NCBI RefSeq assembly: GCF_011369485.1
Contig: NZ_VXCA01000034.1
Location: forward strand, 1 to 64,000
Direction of reading: 5' to 3'
Length of the DNA: 64,000 bases
From: Pseudomonas atagonensis
Lineage (GTDB): Bacteria; Pseudomonadota; Gammaproteobacteria; Pseudomonadales; Pseudomonadaceae
The notes under the pieces were generated by a model. That model did not search any database and was not told the DNA's origin. It worked only from the letters and a program-made list of their open reading frames with translations. Position 1 is the stretch's first letter. Every line of letters begins with the position of its first letter. The position numbers and the translations under genes were made by a program. Below, piece by piece: positions 30,089-36,438 of the stretch.

Positions 30089-31552
30089 ATGGAATTCACG
30101 ATTCAACACTTTATTGCGCTTGCGCCACTGTTGATCACCAGCCTCACCATTATCGTGGTGATGCTGGCAATCGCCTGGCGCCGCAACCACTCGCAGACCT
30201 TCCTGATTTCGGTCGCTGGTCTGAACCTGGCCTTGCTGTCGATCCTGCCGGCTCTGAAAGTCGCGCCTCTGGCCGTGACCCCGTTGCTGCAGATCGACAC
30301 CTTCGCCTGCCTGTACATGGCGCTGATCCTGGTCGCCACCCTCGCCTGCGTCACCCTCGCCCACGCCTACCTCGGTGATGGCGGTTCGGGTTACCCGGGC
30401 AACCGTGAAGAACTGTACCTGCTGATCCTGATGGCCGCCGCCGGTGGTCTGGTTCTGGTCAGCGCGCAGCACCTGGCCGGTTTGTTCATCGGTCTGGAAC
30501 TGCTCTCGGTACCGGTCTACGGTCTGGTGGCTTACGCCTTCTTCAACAAGCGCTCGCTGGAAGCCGGCATCAAGTACATGGTGCTGTCGGCCGCCGGTTC
30601 CGCATTCCTGTTGTTCGGTATGGCGCTGCTGTACGCAGACTCGGGTTCGCTGAGCTTCGTTGGCATTGGTCAGGCACTGGCTGCAACCGGCCTGCCTAGC
30701 TCGCTGGCACAACTGGGCCTGGGCATGATGCTGATCGGTCTGGCGTTCAAACTGTCGCTGGTACCGTTCCACCTGTGGACGCCAGACGTCTACGAAGGTG
30801 CTCCGGCACCGGTCGCCGCGTTCCTCGCCACGGCGTCGAAGGTTGCGGTGTTTGCGGTAATGGTGCGTCTGTTCCAGATCTCCCCTGCCGCGAGCAGTGG
30901 CGTGCTGAGCGACGTGCTGACCGTGATCGCCATCGCCTCGATCCTGTTCGGTAACCTGCTGGCTCTGACTCAGAGCAACCTCAAGCGTCTGCTCGGTTAC
31001 TCGTCCATCGCGCACTTCGGCTACCTGCTGATCGCACTGGTGGCGAGCAAGGGTCTGGCGGTGGAAGCCATCGGCGTCTACCTGGTCACCTACGTGATCA
31101 CCAGCCTCGGCGCCTTCGGCGTGATCACCCTGATGTCCTCGCCGTACAACGGTCGTGACGCCGACGCACTGTACGAGTACCGCGGCCTGTTCTGGCGCCG
31201 TCCGTACCTGACCGCCGTCCTGACCGTGATGATGTTGTCCCTCGCTGGTATCCCGCTGACCGCGGGCTTCATCGGCAAGTTCTACATCATCGCTACCGGT
31301 GTCGAGTCGCATCAATGGTGGCTGGTCGGTTCGCTGGTGCTGGGCAGCGCCATCGGCGTGTTCTACTACCTGCGCGTGATGGTCACCCTGTACCTGATCG
31401 AACCAAACCTGCGTCGCCACGACGCCCAGCTGCACTGGGAACAGAAAGCAGGCGGCGTAATGCTGCTGGCCATCGCCCTGGTCGCGTTCTTCCTGGGTGT
31501 GTACCCGCAGCCATTGCTGACTCTGGTTCAGCAGGCGGGTCTGGCGGGCTGA
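30089..31552 (+). CDS. nuoN: NADH-quinone oxidoreductase subunit N
   Basis: NuoN is the third antiporter-like subunit and closes the operon. The ATG at 30089 (MEFTIQHFIALAPLLITS) gives 487 residues; an in-frame start 63 bp earlier lies inside nuoM. Family blocks include GLELLSVPVYGLVAY, VPFHLWTPDVYEGAPAPVAAF and NLKRLLGYSSIAHFGYLL. A strong terminator follows. Confidence 0.96.
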   Translation: MEFTIQHFIALAPLLITSLTIIVVMLAIAWRRNHSQTFLISVAGLNLALLSILPALKVAPLAVTPLLQIDTFACLYMALILVATLACVTLAHAYLGDGGSGYPGNREELYLLILMAAAGGLVLVSAQHLAGLFIGLELLSVPVYGLVAYAFFNKRSLEAGIKYMVLSAAGSAFLLFGMALLYADSGSLSFVGIGQALAATGLPSSLAQLGLGMMLIGLAFKLSLVPFHLWTPDVYEGAPAPVAAFLATASKVAVFAVMVRLFQISPAASSGVLSDVLTVIAIASILFGNLLALTQSNLKRLLGYSSIAHFGYLLIALVASKGLAVEAIGVYLVTYVITSLGAFGVITLMSSPYNGRDADALYEYRGLFWRRPYLTAVLTVMMLSLAGIPLTAGFIGKFYIIATGVESHQWWLVGSLVLGSAIGVFYYLRVMVTLYLIEPNLRRHDAQLHWEQKAGGVMLLAIALVAFFLGVYPQPLLTLVQQAGLAG

Positions 31553-31579
31553 TTGCTCCGTTAGGACTGGCAACAAAAG

Positions 31580-31610
31580 AAACGGCACCTTCGGGTGCCG
31601 TTTTTGTTTT
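31580..31610 (+). terminator. nuo operon terminator
   Basis: AAACGGCACC (31580-31589) pairs with GGTGCCGTTT (31594-31603) around TTCG and runs into TTTTTGTTTTTG. Confidence 0.9.
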
Positions 31611-31643
31611 TGTGGGATTTAGCCTCTCGAGCGCTTGCGCCAA

Positions 31644-31743
31644 CGCCTTCGCGAGCAAGCCCGGCTCCCACAGGTTTCGATGGTGTTCATAAAGTCTGTA
31701 ATCACCCTGGATCACTGTGGGAGCGAGCCTGCTCGCGAAGGCG
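31644..31743. repeat. REP-type inverted pair
   Basis: CGCCTTCGCGAGCAAGCC... (31644-31673) and its near-inverted copy ...GAGCCTGCTCGCGAAGGCG (31715-31743) flank about 41 bp. The spacer from 31604 to 31954 otherwise shows no gene. Confidence 0.8.
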
Positions 31744-31954
31744 TCGGCACATCCAACCTCTTCTTCCCCTGACACCCCGCCGCTATCACCATTCGGCGTT
31801 GGGCGCTGCTGCGGGATTGTTCCGACACGGCAGCTGCGCAGCCTCTTCATAGATCAGTCGAACGTTCCCACCGCCCCCGTCAACTCGTCCTACAGGTGCT
31901 TCCACGACCGGAGTCTACCGTTGAACAAGGGACGAAAAGCAAGGCCAGGAGGCC

Positions 31955-32356
31955 TTGACCGATTCGATTATCGAGACAACACTATACGCAGGTAACGTAC
32001 AGTATACGGATGCTCTATTTATCGAATTACCTGTGTTTCAGAAGCACCGAGACGACTATCTGGATGACGATCTGTTTCGCAGCTTTCAACTGGAGTTGCT
32101 GAAAAATCCGGAAGGGGGCGATCTTATCGAGGACACAGGCGGGCTTCGTAAAATTCGCTTTGGCGACCAACGAAGAGGGAAAGGAAAACGCAGCGGATTA
32201 CGAGTGATTTATTACTGGTGGTCAGGCTTCGACCAGTTCTGGCTCTTTACCGTCTACAACAAAAACGAGCAGGACGATCTGACGCCTGCCCAGAAAAAAC
32301 TTTTCAGACAAACGCTGAATAGAGAACTCAACGCGAGAACCCACCATGAAACGTGA
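31955..32356 (+). CDS. RelE/HigB-like toxin of a type II toxin-antitoxin system
   Basis: The sequence matches the RelE/HigB-2 mRNA interferase family: FQKHRDDYL, FQLELLKNPEGGDLIEDTGGLRKIRF, GKGKRSGLRVIYYWW and LFTVYNKNEQDDLT, with the Lys/Arg-rich core expected of ribosome-dependent RNases. It precedes its antitoxin (toxin-first, as in hig loci) with an 11-bp overlap. The start is uncertain: there is no in-frame ATG before the domain. The TTG at 31955 has AGGAGG only 2 bp away and adds 17 residues relative to known family starts; the domain itself would begin near an ACG at 32006. See the separate finding. Confidence 0.85.
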   Translation: MTDSIIETTLYAGNVQYTDALFIELPVFQKHRDDYLDDDLFRSFQLELLKNPEGGDLIEDTGGLRKIRFGDQRRGKGKRSGLRVIYYWWSGFDQFWLFTVYNKNEQDDLTPAQKKLFRQTLNRELNARTHHET

Positions 32357-32660
32357 CATTTTTTCCGAACTGATGGATGGCCTGGAAGCATTGGCCGATG
32401 AACGTCAAGGCAAGATCACCTTGCGTACCCACAAGGTGCAATTGCCAAAACTGATGCCGATCACTGCAGAGGAAGTCATAGCCATCCGTCAGCAACTTAA
32501 TCTTTCCCGGTCAGTATTCGCGATGTATCTACGCACCAACACGCGAACGCTCGAAAACTGGGAGCAAGGACGAGCAACACCCAATGCTCAAGCAACGACT
32601 CTGATTCGTCTGGTCGAGCGTTTTCCACAGACAATCGAACAACTCGCGGCCCTGACCTGA
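32346..32660 (+). CDS. HigA-like antitoxin, helix-turn-helix
   Basis: This 104-residue protein has an XRE/HigA helix-turn-helix at about 41-80 (AEEVIAIRQQLNLSRSVFAM, then TNTRTLENWEQGRATPNAQA). The N-terminal part (IFSELMDGLEALADERQGK) is typical of HigA-2-type antitoxins that wrap the toxin. It overlaps the toxin gene by 11 bp and probably represses the operon with it. Confidence 0.88.
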   Translation: MKRDIFSELMDGLEALADERQGKITLRTHKVQLPKLMPITAEEVIAIRQQLNLSRSVFAMYLRTNTRTLENWEQGRATPNAQATTLIRLVERFPQTIEQLAALT

Positions 32661-32832
32661 CAGAGGTTTTCATTCCAGACACATGACGAAATTGTAATTC
32701 CCCCATCACCTTGGCGTTATCCGCAGCTTGCAACGATGTCACCCGGCGACCATGCCGGCGGGCCCTGCCCCGTCGAACAATAAAACCCACGCCGAAGCAC
32801 GTTCCCGTTCTGCCGAACCCAAGGAGTGTTTG

Positions 32833-34158
32833 ATGGTTAACAATACAAAAATGTCGATGGCCGCTTTAGCAGTGGTGCTCGGCTCCGGGCCGTCCATGGT
32901 GTTTGCAGAAGAAAAACCCGAAGGGTTTATCGAAGGCAGCAGCCTGACGGTGCTCAACCGCAACTACTACTTCAATCGTGATCACCGCAACGGCCAGTCC
33001 AGCCCTACCGGCAATGGTTATTCCGAAGCCTGGGCACATGCGGTGATCAGCAAGTTCGAATCAGGATTTACCCAAGGCACCGTGGGGGTCGGTGTTGACG
33101 CTTTTGCGATGATCGGACTGAAACTCGACACCGGCGACGGGCGCAACGGTGGGCGCAGTTCGTTTGATGTATTGCCGGTCAACAGTGACGGTGAGGCACG
33201 GGATGAATACACCAAGGTCGGGGGCGCCGCGAAAGTGCGGGCGTTCGATACCGTGGTCAGGGTTGGTGATGTGTTCCCGGCCAACCCAGTGGTCGCAGCC
33301 GGTGACTCGCGATTGCTGCCGGAGAGCTTTCGCGGTGTGACGGCGACCAACACCAGCATCGAAGGTCTGTCGGTGCAGGGCGGTCGATTGCATGCGATGA
33401 GCCAACCGGTGTCGAGCGACATGCGCGAGAACTTCGCCACCTTCTACGCCGGGCCGGTCAACTCGCCGTGGATCGCCTATGGCGGCGGCGATTATGCGCT
33501 GAACAAGAATCTCAGTTTCAGCCTTTACTCCAGCCGCCTCAAGGATGCCTGGAATCAGTACTACGCCGGTACGGCGTGGACGTACCCACTGTCCGATGAC
33601 CTGTCGCTGTTCGGTGGCCTGAACTATTACAAGGCTGTCGATGAGGGCAAACAACTGCTCGGCGAGTTCGACAACAACATCTGGAGCGGCCGTGCGGGCG
33701 TGAAATTCGGCGCCCACTCCGTCGCCCTCTCCCACCAGCGCAACAACGGCAACGACGACTTCGATTACCTGCGTCAGTCCGACTCGATCTTCCTCGACAA
33801 CTCCATCCAGTACAGCGACTTCAACTCGCCCAAGGAACGTTCGTGGATGGTGCGCTACGACCTCGACATGACGACCTACGGCGTCCCCGGCCTGTCGTTC
33901 ATGACGCGATATGCGCGTGGCACCGACGCCGACTATTCCAACGCCAACGCCGTGTACATGCGCCGCGATGCCGACGGCAATCCGCTGACCGACCAGAAGC
34001 GTTGGGAGCGCGATATCGAAGTCAAATACGTGGTGCAAAGCGGTTCGATGAAAGATCTTTCTCTGCGCCTGCGCCAAGCCACCACTCGCGCCACGGCATT
34101 CGAGTCGGATCTGGATGAAGTGCGGGTAATTGTCGAATACCCGCTGGCGATTCTCTGA
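32833..34158 (+). CDS. OprD-family outer-membrane porin
   Basis: This 441-residue protein has a signal peptide (MAALAVVLGSGPSMVFA) and the OprD-family start GFIEGSSLTVLNRNYYFNRD, conserved WAHAVISKFESGFTQGTVGVGVDAFAM-type strands, and a C-terminal DLDEVRVIVEYPLAIL strand. It is an 18-stranded substrate-specific channel family; members take up amino acids or carboxylates, and the substrate here cannot be told. The ATG at 32833 follows AAGGAG with 7-bp spacing; an earlier in-frame start adds no signal peptide. It appears monocistronic. Confidence 0.9.
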   Translation: MVNNTKMSMAALAVVLGSGPSMVFAEEKPEGFIEGSSLTVLNRNYYFNRDHRNGQSSPTGNGYSEAWAHAVISKFESGFTQGTVGVGVDAFAMIGLKLDTGDGRNGGRSSFDVLPVNSDGEARDEYTKVGGAAKVRAFDTVVRVGDVFPANPVVAAGDSRLLPESFRGVTATNTSIEGLSVQGGRLHAMSQPVSSDMRENFATFYAGPVNSPWIAYGGGDYALNKNLSFSLYSSRLKDAWNQYYAGTAWTYPLSDDLSLFGGLNYYKAVDEGKQLLGEFDNNIWSGRAGVKFGAHSVALSHQRNNGNDDFDYLRQSDSIFLDNSIQYSDFNSPKERSWMVRYDLDMTTYGVPGLSFMTRYARGTDADYSNANAVYMRRDADGNPLTDQKRWERDIEVKYVVQSGSMKDLSLRLRQATTRATAFESDLDEVRVIVEYPLAIL

Positions 34159-34224
34159 GTTTAACGAGCAACACCATTCACCTTTTAGAAGCTCCTTGCT
34201 CCTTTGGTCAGAGGTGAATCTTTT

Positions 34225-34251
34225 GGCGCCCTTCGGGGGCGCCTTTTTTTT
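34225..34251 (+). terminator. Porin gene terminator
   Basis: GGCGCCC (34225-34231) pairs with GGGCGCC (34237-34243) around TTCGG and is followed by eight T. Confidence 0.88.
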
Positions 34252-34295
34252 GCTTTGCGTTTTGCCGTGGTTATGTTTTCCAGGTTTAGGCCCGA

Positions 34296-34430
34296 CCCTC
34301 ACCCTAGCCCTCTCCCAGAGGTAGAGGGGACTGACCGAGCTGCTTAGTGGAAATACATCGACCTGAAAAACCGAGGCGTACTCTGGTTTTGAATGGCTTG
34401 AAGATCTGTTCCCTTTCTCCTTTGGGGTTG
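34296..34430. repeat. CCCTCACCC...GAGAGGG repeat, degenerate copy 1
   Basis: It begins CCCTCACCCTAGCCCTCTCC, then GACCGAG and CATCGACCTGAAA, in the same order as the better copies at 53615-53803 and 55095-55269. The 3' half is strongly diverged and only a CCCTTTCTCC-like end can be recognised. Confidence 0.6.
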
Positions 34431-34471
34431 TCCATCGCTTCGAATAGGGCAGATGAGGGATTGTGAGAGCC

Positions 34472-34618
34472 TCACGCAACACAAATAAAATCGGTCCTCG
34501 GTAAATAAGCCACAGGCTCGACATCATCGAGCGCACTGCTCACCGTCAGTTCGCCAATCATTACGACTTGCACGCCTCGAAAAACGTCATCTGATTTCGG
34601 CAGCACACCCAGCGACGG
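34472..34618 (-). pseudogene. C-terminal fragment of a DUF6124-family gene
   Basis: Translation on the minus strand gives a 48-codon open stretch without a start, including VQVVMIGELTVSSALDDVEP. This aligns with AQVVMLGELAVNKALDNVDP at the end of the intact DUF6124 gene at 34956-35339. In-frame stops (TGA and TAA) lie immediately upstream at 34619-34627, and nothing resembling the N-terminal half is seen before it. It is best read as the remnant of a tandem paralogue. Confidence 0.7.
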
Positions 34619-34624
34619 TTAATG

Positions 34625-34897
34625 TCAGCTCCAACGTTTTGGGCGAGCTTTCAATTGGTGTAAGCGAATATTGCTTCGGGCGGGGTTAGCTTCGATAGTC
34701 TGCTCGAATGCGTTGAATGCAACGTCATCGAGAAGATACGGTTGCGCCTCCAGAATCATCTGCTGGCACATGACGGGTGCAAGATCATTCACGTGCTGTT
34801 TCTTTCGATCTGTTCTTCGACAGCCTGAAAAGAGATCGGTAATCACATCGCGCTCAATTGGACTGGGCATTGACCTGTCTCCGTTGTGTTCGGGCAT
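34625..34897 (-). CDS. Hypothetical small protein, doubtful
   Basis: A 90-codon frame on the minus strand contains no family I recognise. An internal ATG at 34870 (MPSPIERDV) has AGACAGG about 3 bp upstream, weak support for translation. It lies between the DUF6124 fragment and the intact DUF6124 gene and is in frame with the fragment but separated by stops. It could be decayed sequence rather than a gene. Confidence 0.25.
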   Translation of the reverse strand: MPEHNGDRSMPSPIERDVITDLFSGCRRTDRKKQHVNDLAPVMCQQMILEAQPYLLDDVAFNAFEQTIEANPARSNIRLHQLKARPKRWS

Positions 34898-34955
34898 TGG
34901 CCTGCGTTAGCCACGGCGTGGCGAGAAATACAACTCCCGCCACTTTGTCAGTGAC

Positions 34956-35339
34956 CTATTGAGCAGGATCTACGTTATCCAGCGCCTTGTTCACCGCCAG
35001 TTCACCAAGCATGACGACCTGCGCGATACCCAGCAGGGTCTTGCGATGGGTGCCGCCTAATAGCGCGGCGAAGTCGCCGAGCATCACCGTGGCCGAGGCC
35101 AGGGATTCGCAGGCGTTGGCCAGCAGGGTTTCGGTGTCGGCTTTGGGGTTGACGTAGAACAGCTCGTTGGGGGTGTAAGGCGTGGCCATGATGTGGGCCG
35201 CCGGATTGAGGTAGAAGTCGAGGGCGCGGTCGGCGGCTTTGTGGAGTTTGCGGCTGTCGACGCTGGCGTAGGGGGATGTTGGATCAGGCTCGACAACAGC
35301 GTCGGCTTCGGGGGGATTGGGGGTTGGTTTTTTCATCAT
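34956..35339 (-). CDS. DUF6124 family protein
   Basis: This 127-residue protein belongs to a Pseudomonas-restricted family of unknown function. The N-terminal part is Pro/Asp-rich (MMKKPTPNPPEADAVVEPD), followed by SRKLHKAADRALDFYL and a conserved helical region TETLLANACESLASATVMLGDFA...LGIAQVVMLGELAVNKALDN. The start at 35339 was chosen because GAAGGAG ends 5 bp upstream; a second ATG follows at once. An upstream in-frame extension to 35645 is translated leader, not protein. The leader carries a strongly structured RNA (35393-35467). No signal peptide or catalytic motif is seen. Confidence 0.8.
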   Translation of the reverse strand: MMKKPTPNPPEADAVVEPDPTSPYASVDSRKLHKAADRALDFYLNPAAHIMATPYTPNELFYVNPKADTETLLANACESLASATVMLGDFAALLGGTHRKTLLGIAQVVMLGELAVNKALDNVDPAQ

Positions 35340-35392
35340 GCTTTCTCCTTCGGAACGTTGGAGCTGACCCACTCGGTTCCACGCGAAGGGGT

Positions 35393-35467
35393 GGCAGCTG
35401 TACGCAGGTTGGAACCCGGGGAACGGAGAAACCCGGCAGACTCGAAAGTCTCCCGCGCACAGCCGCC
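35393..35467 (-). ncRNA. Predicted three-way-junction RNA in the DUF6124 5' leader
   Basis: On the minus strand, GGCGGCTGTGCGC (35467-35455) can pair over 13 consecutive positions, with two G-U pairs, with GCGTACAGCTGCC (35405-35393). Inside this helix are two hairpins: AGACT-TTCG-AGTCT (35451-35438), with a UUCG tetraloop, and CCGGG...CCCGG (35436-35416). The element ends 53 nt before the start codon, and GCTCC just upstream of the AAGGAG ribosome site can pair with it. This is a structure seen in sequence; the regulatory role is inference. Confidence 0.6.
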
Positions 35468-35562
35468 ATAACTGGCTGCACACCACGAAGGTGCGCAAGC
35501 ATACGTCATGAGTGACGCTTTGGCGCTGACACGTTCTCCGGGGTTCCAAACCCGATCGCTGA

Positions 35563-35609
35563 TTTGGCAGCGACCCACACAGGCTAGAGAGCGGACGTCC
35601 GACGGACAA
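35563..35609 (-). promoter_or_regulatory. Possible promoter of the DUF6124 transcript
   Basis: On the minus strand TTGTCC, 17 bp, TAGCCT lies about 110 bp upstream of the structured leader. The spacer contains the perfect palindrome CGGACGTCCG, a possible operator. The -10 match is poor, so confidence is low. Confidence 0.25.
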
Positions 35610-35620
35610 CCTGAAAACAT

Positions 35621-35646
35621 TGTGGGAAGCTTCGGCATTTCCCACA
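35621..35646 (-). terminator. Terminator-like hairpin after the DUF2790 gene
   Basis: TGTGGGAA (35621-35628) pairs with TTCCCACA (35639-35646) over a 10-nt loop. On the minus strand it is followed by ATGTTTTC, 44 bp beyond the DUF2790 stop. Confidence 0.5.
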
Positions 35647-35689
35647 CAGTCTTAAACATCACGAATTGAAATACACAACGTGCGCCTGA

Positions 35690-36022
35690 TCAGCCACCGC
35701 TGTTCCGGCAAGCGCCCGCCACGCTGTACTTGAGCGTATTGAGCTGGCCTTTCGAATCTTCGTAGGTCATGGCAGTGGGCACTACCGCGCAGGCCGGCTG
35801 CGGCTTGACCACACTGACGATTTTCACCACGTCCAGTGGCATGCCGTATTCGTACTCTTTCACCACCGGCGCCGCTTTGCCCCGCGCGGCCGCATATTGC
35901 TCCATGGCTTTGGCATTGGCGCTGAATGCGCGCTCAAAGGTGCGGTCGCCGCCGCCTTCAGCCAGCACATTCACAGACATCGCCATGACGCCGGCGAACG
36001 CGATCATCTTCAGCAGTTTCAT
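35690..36022 (-). CDS. DUF2790 family exported protein
   Basis: This 110-residue protein has a signal peptide (LLKMIAFAGVMAMSVNVLA) and then EGGGDRTFERAFSANAKAMEQYAAARG, an N-terminal module shared with the next gene upstream. The C-terminal part, YGMPLDVVKIVSVV...CAVVPTAMTYEDSKGQLNTLKYSVAGAC, is the DUF2790 domain, with two cysteines that could form a disulfide. The family is Pseudomonas-specific and of unknown function, probably periplasmic. It lies 78 bp after the PtrA-like gene, with a hairpin between them, suggesting one transcription unit. Confidence 0.85.
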   Translation of the reverse strand: MKLLKMIAFAGVMAMSVNVLAEGGGDRTFERAFSANAKAMEQYAAARGKAAPVVKEYEYGMPLDVVKIVSVVKPQPACAVVPTAMTYEDSKGQLNTLKYSVAGACRNSGG

Positions 36023-36039
36023 ATCCTTTTCCTTCTCGT

Positions 36040-36060
36040 CCGGGCTTGAAAAAAGCCCGG
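36040..36060 (-). other. Intercistronic hairpin
   Basis: CCGGGCTT (36040-36047) pairs with AAGCCCGG (36053-36060) between the PtrA-like and DUF2790 genes. There is no T-run downstream on the minus strand, so it looks like an mRNA stability or attenuation element. Confidence 0.55.
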
Positions 36061-36100
36061 TATCGATGCGCGATGACGGGCTTGTTCAGAGTTTGCAGGC

Positions 36101-36304
36101 TTACAGGTCGCGGGTTTTCTCGTCTTTCTTTTCAGTGACGACCACCGGGTTGCCGGCGGCTTTTTCCCTGGCGACGAACAGCTCCACGGAGCGGTCGTTG
36201 GCGGTCATCATGCGTTCGAAAGTGCGGTCACCGCCGCCCTCGGCCAAGGCCAGGGAAGACATCGCCAGAGACGCTGCAAAGGCACCGATTTGTGCAAGTT
36301 TCAT
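36101..36304 (-). CDS. PtrA-like small exported protein
   Basis: This 67-residue protein has a signal peptide (KLAQIGAFAASLAMSSLALA) and the module EGGGDRTFERMMTANDRSVELF, matching the N-terminal domain of P. aeruginosa PtrA, a small protein strongly induced by copper. It ends in a charged Lys/Asp/Glu tail. Its neighbours are a metal efflux operon and a paralogous DUF2790 gene, and a 16-bp sequence 73 bp upstream is shared with the czcC promoter region. Metal induction is likely but inferred. Confidence 0.75.
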   Translation of the reverse strand: MKLAQIGAFAASLAMSSLALAEGGGDRTFERMMTANDRSVELFVAREKAAGNPVVVTEKKDEKTRDL

Positions 36305-36376
36305 CTTTGATTCCTCGTTTAAGTAGCTGACGGGATCAAGGTAACAATCCGAACCTTTCGTGACGGTGGCGCCGAA

Positions 36377-36392
36377 ATTACATATCCGTTAT
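36377..36392 (-). promoter_or_regulatory. Candidate metal-response operator upstream of the PtrA-like gene
   Basis: ATTACATATCCGTTAT on the plus strand matches 15 of 16 positions of ATTACAAATCCGTTAT at 42180-42195 upstream of czcC, in the same orientation relative to the gene and at nearly the same distance (73 versus 77 bp). Confidence 0.55.
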
Positions 36393-36398
36393 GTAGAA

Positions 36399-36423
36399 AG
36401 GCCCGCAATCGCGGGCCTATTTT
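36399..36423. terminator. Terminator after czcA
   Basis: AGGCCCGC (36399-36406) pairs with GCGGGCCT (36411-36418) around AATC. It is 20 bp beyond the czcA stop. A T-run is strongest on the plus strand (ATTTTT); on the minus strand TTTC follows. Confidence 0.65.
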
Positions 36424-36438
36424 TGAACCATGAAACGA

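Noticed and set aside
34956..35645. 229-residue version of the DUF6124 protein
   Set aside because: The first 102 residues are translated structured leader; GAAGGAG sits just before the ATG at 35339 and the domain begins there.
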